Shown here: piece by piece, positions 22,823 through 34,539 of the stretch
Layout of the letters: every line of letters starts with the position of its first letter
Numbering within the stretch: the first letter of the stretch is position 1
DNA from: Vandiemenella viatica
Lineage: Eukaryota > Arthropoda > Insecta > Orthoptera > Morabidae
Direction: 5' to 3'
DNA length: 64,000 nt
Assembly: GCA_031002005.1 (NCBI GenBank)
Contig: JARYHS010013630.1
Coordinates: 29,041,504-29,105,503 of the forward strand
Position numbers and translations under genes: made by a program
The notes under the pieces: generated by a model
What the model was told of the DNA's origin: nothing
The model's input: only the letters and a program-made list of their open reading frames with translations
Databases searched by the model: none

Positions 22823-24134
22823 GTACTCCTTGAGCGCACGCGCGGGCTACAGGCGTAGCCCATTTATAGGATAATTAATTTTCGGAATCAGACAAAAAAT
22901 ATATAAAACCGAGTAAATAATTATTAAATATCTTTATTTTTATCATATTGACACATAAAATTAACAAAATTTTGTTTCTTAATTATAATTTGAAACATAA
23001 ACGTAAACTTCTTAAAAATCAAATGTTTTTGAAAGGTTTGAAATCTTTTAGTCTTGTTTTTATTTAGGAACGTAATATTTATTATAAAATGGGTTTCCAA
23101 TTTAGTAATTGAACCAATTATCAAAGTGATTGATAATAATTCATTCTGTTGGCATACATTCAGGACAGACAAAAGCCTGAAGTTCGCTACAAATGCGCCT
23201 CATACATTTGCTGCATTGCTTGCGCATCCTGTAAGCCCGAGTCCTGTTGCTAAAAGAACATCGACCAACTCCTCCCCGAATAGGCTTATTATGTTTCGAG
23301 GGTTGATCTGCCAATCCTAGAAGTTGTCTTCCTTTCAGTTTTATACCTTTTAGTATATTTTGCTGGGATATACGACAATCTATAAAAGGTCTTGCATGAT
23401 CAAATCCGACTTCTTGAAGATATTGACGACGGATCACTTTCATCTCAGGATTGTTCGTAAGATATATTACAAGACCGTTTATATTCGCCATGTTTACAAA
23501 ATTGTAAAACAGCGTGCGAGGCAATTGACAACTGTTCCGAGCAACGAGGTATTCTTTAGACATTTTATCAAAAATATCGACACCATATTTTGTGTGGTTA
23601 TAAAATGTGATGATATCAGGTTTTTGAGCTTCACTAATTGCATAATCAATTTTTAGCATGATTATGGAGGGTAGACAACATCAAAACTACTTAATTTCGT
23701 TTTGTCATTCTCCAGCAACCATCTTAGTATTTGGGCATAGCTCACATTACCCACCATCTAAAAATGACAAAAACATAATAAAGTTACATGAAAAATACAT
23801 AAACACAAACAACACACATTAAAAACAGTTATTGACATTAATTTTTGTAGTGTTAATACAAAAAATGTAACATATTTTCCTCAATTTTGTCACTTGTATA
23901 TTAAATAATTTACTTCCTCCAACGCTCGCATGGGCTACAGGTGTAGCCCATCAACTTCAAGGGCGATTTATGCAAATGTCCATGCACCATGAGAGATGGC
24001 ACGCTACTGGCGGGGGTGGGGGATAGTACTTGAGGAATACACTGAACGATTAATCTGTAGCGCGCAAAGTTTATATAATATACGACAATATTACACGTTG
24101 GGCTACATATGTAGCCCGTGCGTGCACTCTAGTG
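22800..24134 (-). mobile_element. piggyBac transposon, internally deleted, flanked by TTAA
   Basis: Ends CACTAGAGTGCACGCGCCCC (left) and, from the right end, CACTAGAGTGCACGCACGGG, 16 identical bases in all. Flanked by TTAA (22796-22799 and 24135-24138). Three near-identical palindromes GGGCTACANNNGTAGCCC (22844-22861, 23932-23949, 24100-24117) lie near the ends. Total 1335 bp, shorter than a full element, and only the transposase C-terminal part remains. Confidence 0.95.
23141..23659 (-). pseudogene. piggyBac transposase, C-terminal part
   Basis: 172 open codons read KPDIITFYNHTKYGVDIFDK (the third catalytic Asp region of piggyBac transposases lies in GVD-D), then ARNSCQLPRTLFYNFVNMAN, IRRQYLQEVGF and a cysteine-rich end RMRKQCSKCMRRICSE with VCPECM, the C-terminal zinc-binding domain. 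The N-terminal two thirds with the first two catalytic Asp residues are absent. A short minus-strand run with VGNVSYAQILRWLLENDKTK at 23660-23760 is open but I do not recognise it. The element can at most be mobilised by another copy. Confidence 0.92.
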
Positions 24135-24271
24135 TTAAATAAACAAGGCAACTATGTAGAAAAATAGGTAAAAGTGTGTAGAATCAGAAAATAAAAGTTT
24201 TTTTTTACAAAAGTATTTGTATCTTTTTAAAAAAAAAAAAAAAGGCCCTTACTTAAAAAACAACCCTTGTA

Positions 24272-25105
24272 GTATTAGATGTAGTAAGCATAGAAGTCCA
24301 GGGATACAGAGATACTACAAAAGCTGAATGAGATAGCATATGCTGATGGCATCATAATATGGAAGGAATCAGAGCAGGCTCTGGAAAGAGAATTATGGAA
24401 ATGGTGGATTGCAATGGGTAAACATGGCCTGGAGTGTGGAAAAGACCACAATAATGAAGATAACAAGAAACACTGGCCCTTTGAAGGATTTGTTACTTGA
24501 CGACAAGAAATTGGAATGGGTAGAATTGTTTGTGTATCTGGGAAGCAAGGTAACTATCAATGTAAAGATGGTGGAAGAAATAGGTCAGAAAGTAAGGAGA
24601 AATGGACAATTGTATCATCAGATGAAGGATGTAATCTGGAGGGGGAATATTCTGCTCTATAAAGTATATTACCAGTCCATAATGACTTATGGTTCTGAAA
24701 CATGGACTTGGACAAAGAGAGATATTAGTGTAATGCAAGTACAAGAGATGAGGTTTCTGAGAGGGACAGAAGGAGGAAATATAAAATCAGAAATGAAAAC
24801 ATCATGGAGAGACTGCAAGTGGAAGCATTAGAAGAGATGTTAAAAAAGAAAAGATTGCAGTGGTTGGGTCGTGCTATGATGATGGAGGAATGCAGGACAC
24901 CAAAGTAGCACTGCTGAACAGCGGGGAGGGAAGGCGACCAGTTGGAAGACCTCGGGCAAGATGGATGGATGAACTGAAGAAAGATGCAGAGGCTAAGAGT
25001 GATTGAAGAAAAATCTTGGAAGGACTGCCAGGCTTCGAAGAGCACGTGCAGGACAACCCGCAAAAGCAGAAACGTCTAATGCTAATGATGATGATGATGA
25101 ATGAC
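24272..25105 (+). pseudogene. RTE-like LINE, reverse transcriptase palm and C-terminal region with microsatellite tail
   Basis: After the mariner the plus-strand LINE resumes. The catalytic block reads IAYADGIIIW (24333-24362), that is YADG instead of YADD, a lost catalytic Asp. Then LEWVELFVYLGSKVT (24508 on), YYQSIMTYGSETWTWTKRD (24670 on), and a C-terminal MLKKKRLQWLGRAMMMEE with RPVGRPRARWMDELKKDAE in a shifted frame. Ends in (ATG/GAT)n at about 25080-25105, the usual RTE tail. With 18811-19086 and 21116-21607 it forms one LINE broken by two insertions. Confidence 0.85.
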
Positions 25106-25390
25106 AAATAGCAATGGTCCTAATACGCTATCCTGTGACACTCCCATTTTATCTTCCACTTCCACTACATTTCCTATGTTAACTTTTTCCTTTCTACTTT
25201 TCGAGGATTCTTCTACACAGTAAATCACCTTTTCATCCATGCCAACAGTTTTTACCTTATTTAGCATCATTTTATGGCTCATTCAATCAAAATCCTTTGG
25301 AAGATCTAGTGCTATATATCAATTTGGACTCCCTTGTGTACTTCATCCAAAATATCGTGAATATCATTTTGGAGTACTGGTGAATGATGT
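25106..25390 (-). pseudogene. CR1 reverse transcriptase fragment
   Basis: Minus strand reads KMMLNKVKTVGMDEKVIYCV and SVLGPLLFVI (25282-25100), the same palm region as 27.55-27.85 kb but more diverged, with stops upstream. Neither end of the element is present. Confidence 0.75.
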
Positions 25391-26604
25391 TTATTCCAGT
25401 GGGGAAATGTAATGGTGGGAGAAGATAATATGAATGAGGCTGTGTAATGGTATTTTCTCCTTTCTTTATGGAGTATGAAGATTACAGACCTGAAGGAAGC
25501 AATCAGTGCCCTCTAGGAACCAACTGATAAAGGGTAAAAGGAAAGGTAGTACATTGGGATATAGAAAAGAATAGTTGAGAAGTGTCGGCAAGTTGTAAAG
25601 TAAATAATATATAAGATATCAGAAACACAAAAATTTGTGAAAAGCTATAGTTTTGATCTGTTGTCAGATTTGGGAAAGGTAGACTCTAATGCAGATTTAG
25701 TAGTAGGTAAGGTGCAGCAGGCCTCTGGTAATAGAATGATTGTAAAAATTGGAACGGTAAAGATTTTCCTGCAAGGTAGTTCTAAGGAGGCAGGATAAAC
25801 TCATTTTAGATGGTTCTGTTTGATCCAGACAACCAGGTTACAAGTAAATTTAAATTTAGTGCAACACTTGGTCATGTAATAGAGTGGTGTAAGTTCATTC
25901 TGTAGGCGTTTCACAAATCAAACCAGGTAAGTGGCAGTGAGGGGTTTCAGGAAATAGTATTGATGGAAATGTGAGTTATAGTATGGATTGTAATCTAAGA
26001 AAGGTGGCAGATACCAAGGTGGAAATTATACAGCCCCTGCAATGTAGTCTATTGTCAGGGATGTGCCTGTAGCTACTGTAAATAATAATAATAATAATAA
26101 AATTTTTGTGTTCTCTCAGTTCTTTAGTGCCAGAATTTCTTACATGTATCCAATTCTGTCAGGACTACCTCAATAGAAATGAAAGTCAGTTTTAAAACCC
26201 ATTAAAATTTCTGTCAAAACTGGGATTCAAACCATTCTTAGGTGGCGTTACATAACTTACACTTGCACTTTCACTTAAAATGAAGAGGTAAATGGATCTT
26301 TTTAAGGTGTGAGAGAAGGCTGTAAGGAAATTCACTTGGAGATATTATGGTATTAAGACAGTGCCTTTTTTAAGTTAGATGCTGCTGGTGAAGCAATAAA
26401 AATAGAATCTAAATGATACTGATAAGAAGTGCACAGTGACAGAAATCATTAAATGCAAACAGGAAATAAGGCACTGGAATGGTGGTCCCATCAGGTACCT
26501 AGGATGAAGGCAGGAGGGCAACAATGAACACAATAAGCAGCTGGTCTCAGTGTGTACATGAAGTGTCCCTTACTGTGAGTCTTGTTTCTGAATGTGAATA
26601 ATGT
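25391..26604. other. No recognised gene; AT-rich sequence with an AAT microsatellite
   Basis: Degenerate, many stops in all frames. A plus-strand run near 25660-25790 (DLGKVDSNADLVVGKVQQAS) is open but unassigned. (AAT)n at about 26079-26102. I see nothing else to support. Confidence 0.6.
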
Positions 26605-28500
26605 TTAATTTAGTTATTTTTTTAATTTTAATTTAATTGCAATGGAACACAGGCTCCGGTGGCAATTTCGCTACACCCCCATCTTCCCCCTATCCTGCAC
26701 CCACCTACATTTGCCCTCTACAAATTTTAACTTTAAATTCTATCAAATTTTTCGGTAACTTATTCATCATTTCTCTTGGTAACTCATTCCAATCCCTGAC
26801 ACCCTTACCTAAAAAAGAGAATCTTCCCACACCCTTGTGCCTGAAATCGAGTGCCAGCTTGTGGTCATGGTCATCTTTTCCCTTCCATTACTACTTTTTA
26901 TACCTATTGCAATATCTTTCCATGCCTCATTGCCAGTATATGCCCTGTACACTCCCATGACCATCCTCATCCTCCTCCTGTCTTGCAATGAATCCCCTTC
27001 GAGCTCCTTTATCATATCCGTCACTGATTTCATTCTGCGATAATTTCCAGAAACAAACCTAGCATACCTTTTTTGCACCCTCTCCAACTCCTGTATTTAA
27101 TACGTAAAATGAGTGTCCCATACTACACTACCATATTCGAGCAATGGTCTAACCAAAGTTTTGTAACCCAATTCTTTACTTCTCCCGTACATCCCCTCAT
27201 CACTATCTCCAACAAGTGCAGAACTTTGAACCTTTTCCTACCACCTGCCCAATGTGTCCTGCCCAGTTAAGCTTGTTATCAAAAGTAATGCCAAGATATT
27301 TACATTTCAATTCTTCAGCAAGCAATTATTTCCCCACCTTATATTCATAATTAACCTTTTGTTTTTTATTTGTGTATCTAATAAGCTTACTCTTCTTTGC
27401 ATTTATCTTCATTCCATGTTTACCAACCCAACTAGATATCCTGTCCAGATCATCCTGCAACTGTTTACAATCCTCTATCTTTTTGATTCTTTTATACAGC
27501 ATTATGTCATCTGCAAACAATCTAATTTCAGATAGTAAACAATCAACACAATTATTCATTAGAATAATGAATAGCAATGGTCCCAATACGCTACCCTGTG
27601 GCACACCCATTTTTACTTCAACTTCTTTTGATACTACATTTCCTACCCTAACTTTCTGTTTTCTACCTTTTAAAAATTCTTCTACCCAGCAAATGACTTT
27701 CTTATCCACTCCAATGGTTTTTACCTTATTTACTACCATTTTATGGCTTACTCTGTCAAACGCCTTTGACAGATCTAGTGCTACACTATCAATTTGGCCT
27801 CCCTTGTCCATTTCATCTAAAATATCTTGCATATATCCCACCAACTGAGATTCGCATGAATATCCTTGCCTGAACCCATGTTGCCTGCTTGAAAACCACT
27901 TTCGTTCCTCACATATATTTCTGATGTGGTTGCATATCAATCATTCCATTAATTTACCTACCACTGATGTCAAACTGATTGGCCTGTAATTCTCAACTCT
28001 ATTTATCACCCTTCTTTTATGTACCGGTACTACTATTGCACTTTTCCAGTCCTGTGGTAAGCAGCAAGTATCCACACTCAATTTAAATAATATTTCAAGA
28101 TAAGGTACAATGTCCCATCCGGCTATCTTTAAGATATCTGTAGTAATATTATCTTCACAGCCCCTTTATGTTTTTTCAGTAATTCTTATTTCCTTCATGA
28201 TTTCCTCAGGATGAATATCATTTTTTTATTATCATCATATCTAATTGTGTTGTTAAGCTCGTTCTCCAAATTAGACCCTCCTGTTTCTGATTCATTGTCC
28301 CTAATGCTTTCACTGAACCAGTTACTTAAAATCTCTGCCTTTTTCAAATAGTCGGTAACTTCTTCTCCATCCCTATCTATAAGTGTTTCTACACCCTCCC
28401 TTCCCCTCAGTTTCCTGATATAGCCATAGAATTTTCTAGATGCATCAGACAATGGTCCTCCTGCACTGACAATACTCTTCATAAACCCATCTTTAGCCAT
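26605..28500 (-). pseudogene. CR1 retrotransposon, reverse transcriptase and 3' end
   Basis: Best CR1 copy, minus strand. An ORF at 28500-28195 is the linker before the reverse transcriptase (KFYGYIRKLRGREGVETLID). 27940-27326 is the core: QHGFRQGYSCESQLVGYMQD, VALDLSKAFDRVSHKMVVNK, VPQGSVLGPLLFIILMNNCV and IRLFADDIMLYKRIK (FADD catalytic block). The C-terminal region continues in shifted frames to about 26660 (RDWNELPREMMNKLPKNLIE). The 3' untranslated end finishes in TTAAATTAAAATTAAAA near 26610. In the intact family this protein copies the RNA at the nicked target. Frameshifts and stops make this copy dead. Confidence 0.9.
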
Positions 28501-28506
28501 TTTCTT

Positions 28507-29640
28507 TGCTGTTATTAAGTCCTTCTTTAGTTGTTTTAAATATTCCCTACTAACCTGCTGTCTCTTAACTCTGTTATGTTATTTTCTTAGCAATCTCTTT
28601 AACCTCCTCACTTCCCTATTATAGTACATAGGTTCTCTACTTCTCTTTATTTTCTGCCTTGGAATAAATTTTTCTTTCCCCTTTCTTATCTCCTTGTACC
28701 TCTCCCACCTTGACTCTACTGTACTTGAGCCTTCCTTCCATTTGCTGAATTTTTCTCTGAAATATCTCTTCAAATTTGAAACCTGTGCCTTTTTATAATT
28801 GTACCTATTTCCCTCTTCAATTTTGGCTGCTGGTTTACTGAATCCTCTAATATCCATGAGAACTGCTTCATGATCACATATTCCTTCAGTTACTTGATAC
28901 CTCAAAAGGTTTTTATCGGGCTTAATTAGAAATATATCCAAAATATTTTGTCCCCTAGTGTTTTGCTCAACCACTTGTGTAAATCCTCCTTCCCTTATGA
29001 AGATATTTGCAAATCTTTGTTCCCTTGTGTTATTTATCTTATTTCCTTCCCAGTTTACACCTGGTAAATTTAAATCCCCACCGATGATGATCATTCTATT
29101 ATCACCTCTGAAATCTGAGTATGAATTTAATTTCTCCCCAAGAGCCTCATTCTCTTCTGTCATTCTTCCACTGCGGTAAACAGTCAACACTCTGATTTTT
29201 TTCTTTTTTATTACCCCAGAAATCTACCCCAAGTAACTAATGGTCTTGATCTATGAACGTCAGTGAACTGTGGTAGTTTTTGTTTAGTAGTATGAAAATT
29301 CCTCCACCAATTGCTCCTCTATCTCTGCGATACACTCTGTAACCATCAGGAAAAACCTCACTGTCTAGTACTTCTTCTTTTAACCAACTCTCTACCCCAA
29401 TTATTACTTGTGGTTCGTGTATCTCTATTAAGTTTCAAATTCGATTACTTTGTTCATTATACTTCTACAGTTTACCATTAACACCCTTACTATTGGCTTT
29501 ATATTTTCAGAATATATCTCCTCTTTCCCACTTTTACCGCAGTCAGTTATTTTTTCAGCCACTTCATCTATTTCTTTAACATCTGTGACTTTTCCCATCG
29601 TGAATCTGCAATCAGTATCACTTTGATAATCTATTTTTGT
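28507..29640 (-). pseudogene. CR1 retrotransposon, endonuclease domain
   Basis: From 29500 downward: VLMVNCRSIMNKVIEFETLI (start of the domain), PQVIIGVESWLKEEV (catalytic Glu), YRVYRRDRGAIGGGIFIL, then the long frame 29190-28579 with RMIIIGGDLNLPGVNWEGNK (GDLN), NILDIFLI, CDHEAVLMDI (the DH pair), and a basic tail. One or more frameshifts near 29190-29250. In frame order it lies between the esterase-like ORF1 and the reverse transcriptase, as in CR1 ORF2. Confidence 0.88.
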
Positions 29641-29657
29641 CCCTTCACCAGCAGCCC

Positions 29658-30125
29658 CTAACCTAAAAAAGGCACAGTCCTGACCCCATCATCACTGGAA
29701 ATGGGCTCCTTCACTGCTTTAGCTAACAACTCAGAAAGTACTCCCTTCCCCCTTCTATTTAGGTGCAGGCCATGCCTAGTGAAACCCCACCTACCAATGT
29801 TGTTCACAGGCACAACCCCCAACACAGAACTAATGCCTTTCCCAAGTAGCACTTCGGTTTCCACATTAACCCGCCTCACAGCATAGTTCAATTGTGGCCG
29901 GTCATGGCGACTTAGGACCTGCATGAGCTCCACCCTGGTATGCTGTGTCTCCTTCACCACCTTCCTCAGGTCACTCTCTATACTATAACTTGCGTTTCTA
30001 TCAATACTATTTCTCGCACCTCCCACTATCACTACTGTATCATCCTTAGTGAAACTCCTACAAACTGAACCTATATCCTCTATATCCTCTTTGATAAGTA
30101 TAGGACCTACTGTCTCTAGCTTTCT
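29658..30125 (-). pseudogene. CR1 ORF1 C-terminal part, SGNH esterase-like
   Basis: The open frame 30032-29658, extended upstream without a start codon to about 30120, reads SFTKDDTVVIVGGARNS (normally GG-ND, the third SGNH block) and GFTRHGLHLNRRGKGVLSEL, where HGLHLNRRGK carries the conserved His of the last block. Some CR1 elements encode an esterase-like domain in ORF1, so this fits family and position, directly upstream of the endonuclease. The first block with the nucleophile Ser is missing, so the element is 5'-truncated at about 30125. Esterase identity is by motif only. Confidence 0.7.
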
Positions 30126-30640
30126 TTATTTTTGTTGCCTCAAGGTATTTTTCATCTCATTATTGTCATAAACGATTGGTGAAACAATAAATGTGAAAGT
30201 TTCGAAAGGGAGTCTGGAGGGAAATGATGACAGTATGGCAAAGTTAATTATTAGGTAATTGTGACAATGAAAATGCCATTAAGCAAGAGTAAGGTAGGAT
30301 AGGGAAATTAACCCATCACTTATCAAAGTTGATGTCTGAGTGAAGTTTACAACACATGAGACAGTTAGAAACATACAATATTTTTATTTGAAACCTTATG
30401 TTGAAGGGTTTGGGCCATTTGGTAATGGGGTGTGCACACACCAAAATTTATGTTATGAATTACATTTTCAAATTTACACTAATTTTTCATAATATATTTT
30501 AATCTATTTTTAACTATTTTTACCATTTTTAAGGAGGAGGTTCTCAATTCGGCGTTTTTTGTATGTATGACCAGCGATATCTTCACCAATTTTGAACTGA
30601 TTTAAATTAAATTTTTTTAGTGGCTAGGGTAGACCTGCAA
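30126..30640. other. No gene seen; AT-rich lead-in to the satellite array
   Basis: No open frame of note. From about 30530 the sequence (AGGAGGAGGTTCTCAATTCG) is a distinctive non-array segment that precedes the array and may be part of the same repeat. Confidence 0.5.
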
Positions 30641-32960
30641 AGTGGTCCCATATGAATTTCATTGAGAAACCACACCTTCTACCCCCCCCCCCCCCTCCAC
30701 CCCCTAATTTTTATACAAATCCACATTTTTTATTCGATCTCGATGAAACTTTGGACATATATAGCCAAAATAAAGAGAAAATTACTGTCAAATTTTGGTT
30801 TAAAAAAACTGAACTTCTCTCCCCCTATCCACCCCCTTAATTTTTACCAATTTTCATTATTCAAAGCTACAGTCGACACCATTTAACTGATCTCCATTAA
30901 AGTTGGCAATTACATGTAGTTTTTCATGGAGAAGGATTCTGACGAAAAATATCAAAATAAAAAACCACCCCTCTCCCATTTACACCCCCTAATTTTATAG
31001 AAACCTACATTTCTTATCTGATTTTTAGTGACCTTTGCCCATGTATACTTTAAAACAAAGAGAAAAATTCTGTCAATATTTGGTCTTCCAAAGTTCACCC
31101 CCCCCCTCCTTCCACCCCTTTAATTATTTGTCAATGTTCTTCATAAAAAGCTACACTCGACACCGTTTAACCGATTATCATCAAAGTTGGCATATACATG
31201 TAATTTTTCATGGATAATCTGACCAAAAAATAAATAAATAAAAAACCACCCCTCTCCCCTTTACACCCCTTAATTTTTATACAAACCCACATTTGTTATC
31301 CAATTTCGATGAAACTTTGGACATGTATAGTAAAAACTAAGAGAAAAATACTGTCAACTTTTGGATTGAAAAAACTGAAGCCCTCTCCCCCTATCCACCC
31401 CCTAAATTTTTACCAATGTTCTTTATACAAAGCTACAGTTGACACATTTAACTGGTCTCCATTAAAGTTGCCATATACATGTAATTTTTCATGGAGAAGG
31501 TTTCTGACCAAAAAAAAAAAAAAAAAAAATTAAATAAATAAATAAACCACCCCATGTCTCCCTTTACACTTCTTAATTTTATAGAAATCTACATTTCTTA
31601 TTTGATTTTTATTGAATTTTGCCCATGTATACTTTAAAACAAAGAGAAAAATCCAGTCAATATTTGGTTTGCCAATGCTCAACCCCTTTCCTCCTTCAAC
31701 CCCATTAACTTTTGTCAATGTTCTTTATAAAATGCTACAGTCGCAATCGTCTGACCGATTACCAAGAAAGTTGGTGCTTATATGTATTTTTTTCACGAAG
31801 AAGGTGTCTGACCAAAAGATCTAAAAACTACTCCCTCTCCCCATTAAACTGCCTAATTTTTATGCACAACCACAGTTTTTATCCGGTTTAGACAGAAAAT
31901 AGCAAATTTTTACTATAAAAGAAAGTGAAAAATGATGCCAACTCTTCGTTTGCAAAAAAATAAACCCTCTCCCCTTTTCCACCCCTTGATTTTTGTCAAT
32001 TTCTTTTTAGAAAGCTACAGTCGACACCATTTGACCGATCTTTATTAAAGTTGGCTCATATATATGTAATTTTTTATGGATAAGATCTGTGACCAAAAAA
32101 TAAAAAAAACTACCCTAGCTCCCCTTCCCTTAATATTTGTACAAAACCCACATTTTGATTCGATTCGGTGGAACTTCGCATGTGTATACTTTAAAACAAA
32201 TAGAAAAAGAAAAATACTGTCCACATAACTTTCACAAAAATGCAAACCCTATCCCCCTTTCTACCCCATTAATTACTGTCGATGTTCTTTATACAAAGCT
32301 ACCGTTTCTTTCTGATTTTGAAGGAAGTATGCACATGTATACTGCAAAACAAACAGAAAAATACTGTCTACATTTGGTTTCGAGAGTCCAAACTCTGCTC
32401 CTTCCTTTAAAACCTTTAATCTACAGTTTCTATCCGATTCTGAAGGAAATTTGCACACGTATACTTTAAAACATACAGAACAATTGTGTTTAAATTAGGT
32501 TGCTGAAGCCCAACCCCTCTTCCCTTCTACCCCCACCCCTCCTAATTTCCAATATTCTTTATAGATACCCACAGTTTTATCAGATTTCCATAGACCACTG
32601 CATATGTATACTTTTAAAAAAAAATAGTGTCTACATTCTGTTTACAAAACCCTACCACTCACTCCCTTACCCCATTTAATTTTGGAAATTTGCACATGTA
32701 TACTTTAAAACAAAGAGAAAAATACTGCCCACACTAGCTTTACAAAAACCAAACCACTCTTCATCTCCACACCCCTTAATTGTTTTTTTTTATACATACC
32801 TACAGTTTTATCTGATATCAATAGAAATTTACACATGAATACTTTAAATCAATCAGAAAAGGCAGTCTACATTTGGTATACAAAGCTGAATCCCTCTTCC
32901 CCTTTACCCTCACCGCTTTTAATTTCCAATTTTATTTACAAAAATCCACAGTTTTAAATC
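30641..32960 (+). repeat. Pyrimidine-rich dimeric satellite array
   Basis: About 17 half-units. The landmark CACCCCYTAATTTTT recurs at about 30704, 30836, 30990, 31121, 31271, 31402, 31573, 31705, 31853 and 31988, with spacing alternating near 132 and 150 bp, so the true unit is a dimer of about 282 bp. Other constant blocks are AAAGCTACAGTCGACACC in one half and CATGTATACTTTAAAACAAA in the other. Units at the right end (32.4-32.96 kb) are more degraded. All short open frames in it are chance. Not CRISPR-like: no unique spacers. Confidence 0.9.
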
Positions 32961-33414
32961 CCGTCAAAATCAGTTAAGCTATTTTTTACTCATGGCATAA
33001 TATCTATAAAATAAATGTGTCGTAATGTCTCAACATGTACTTCAGATTTCAACTCTGATCCCAAGCTTTCACGTTGTGAAAACCAATTAAAAATCTATAT
33101 TTTTTGTGTGATGCCAGAGCAAACAGATATATTCCAGAGATTCTGTATGTGGTATGTATTAATGCCTAGATGTTACATGTTTCGGTTGTCGAGCAGCAGC
33201 TTTAGTGGATGTTATGATAAGATCGAAACATAGCCTGACATTCCTTAACACAACACCTAATTCACCCCATACTGGAAGTGGTTGTTATATATAAAGACAG
33301 AGTTCTTCTTTGAGAGCAAGCGCTTTAATCTCTGAGCTACCAGGAAGTTTGCAAAATGGGAACTGCTGCGGCATCTTTAAAATACCAAACGAACTATAAT
33401 ACCACTAAAAATTT
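32961..33414. other. No gene; possible tRNA-derived SINE head at 33290-33355 (minus)
   Basis: On the minus strand TGGTAGCTCAGAGATTAAAG followed by CGCTTGCTC resembles the 5' half of a tRNA including box A. No convincing box B follows at the right distance. The remainder has no recognised feature. Confidence 0.35.
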
Positions 33415-34155
33415 ATAAATAAAATAATTGTTTAAAAAAACATAAAAACCGCCTTAAAAAAAGCACTAAAAATTTTAAAATAACTTTATACCTTGTTTAG
33501 GAAAAAGTAAATCTAAATAGACAACATTTTACATTACTTTCATTGAAATTTTGACATTAATTAGTTATTTTTGGAGTTTGTGCCAGCGAAAGCAAGAAAA
33601 ACAAAAAGATAAAAACAATAAGGAATAACAGTAGTACATAAAAAATCATGTTACTACTTACCTACAATTAATGTTAGAAATATGTTTCAACAAAACTGAA
33701 ACATACAGATGATACGCCGATATTATGCTCTGTAAATCATTTATGGCATGATGCAACCTACCAACTGACACTGTAGCGCCAGAGATATGCCTGGATGACC
33801 AATAAGGTGAAGCCACATGTTAAACTACTGTTAATTTGTTTCCCTAAGCTGTCTCTCACAATAACACTATCTGCCTCATGACATGCTGTAAAATATTGGG
33901 AATTTTTGTTCTTACTCCCCGTTTCGCCTCTAACACCAAAAGAAGTTCAGTAATTCGATCTTCGTGATGTGACAGCTGGCACCGACTCCAAAAATAACTA
34001 ATGAATGTCAATATTTCAATGAAAGTAATGTAAAATGTTGTATATTTAGATTTACTTTTTCCTAAGCAAGGTATAAAGTTATTTTAAAATTTTTAGTGCT
34101 TTTTTTGAAGACGGTTTTTATGTTTTTTTAAACAATTATTTTATTATATCTTTCT
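33415..34155. repeat. Large imperfect inverted repeat, arms about 190 bp
   Basis: The left arm 33415-33600 is the reverse complement of the right arm about 33965-34155, with few differences (for example AAGCACTAAAAATTTTAAAA against its complement, and AGTTATTTTTGGAGT against its complement). The loop is about 365 bp and non-coding. Neither arm ends in recognisable transposon termini. Confidence 0.8.
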
Positions 34156-34539
34156 AATATCATTTATTATTTACTTATCCCTATTATAACAGTTAGAAAT
34201 TATATTTTGGAAATTGGTTTTACCTCGACTGATTGTCACAGAGACTATTCTGTTGCAGAATTAACTTTCTTCCGAAACCAGCGGTGCAATCCCTGCCCTT
34301 CCCTCTTGTTCCATCTTTGGTTTATGCATGTTTTAAATCTGGATGTTTACATATTTTCCCCTAACATATGTCTCACCTCCTGCATGAACAAGGTTATTAT
34401 TAGATAAATAGAGTGTTTTTGTATGGTCCTCTTGCCTTCATCTATGGGAGGTGATGGGTTATTATCCCTATCCAGACTTTTTTAAATTAATTTTTAATTG
34501 TGAGGGAACACCCTGTTTTTATAGTTATTTTTTAGGCAG
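34156..34539. other. No gene seen
   Basis: AT-rich flank between the inverted repeat and the CR1 relic. A 66-codon open frame at 34207 has no recognised similarity. Confidence 0.5.

Larger units (their letters stand above)
21608..24269 (+). mobile_element. Mariner-family transposon, flanked by TA, enlarged by a nested piggyBac
   Basis: Terminal inverted repeats CGAGGGTTGTTTTTTAAGTA (left) and, from the right end, CAAGGGTTGTTTTTTAAGTA, one mismatch, continuing AGGGCC on both sides. TA target duplication at 21606-21607 and 24270-24271. Without the nested 1335-bp piggyBac and its extra TTAA the element would be about 1.32 kb, a normal mariner length. It inserted in the palm region of the plus-strand RTE reverse transcriptase. 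Confidence 0.97.

Noticed and set aside
30641..32960. CRISPR array
   Set aside because: Half-units are diverged repeats without unique spacers of constant length, in a eukaryotic context. The same holds for the arrays at 5.2 and 42.5 kb.
33290..33355. A functional tRNA gene
   Set aside because: Only the 5' half with box A resembles a tRNA; no acceptor pairing or box B at the right distance.
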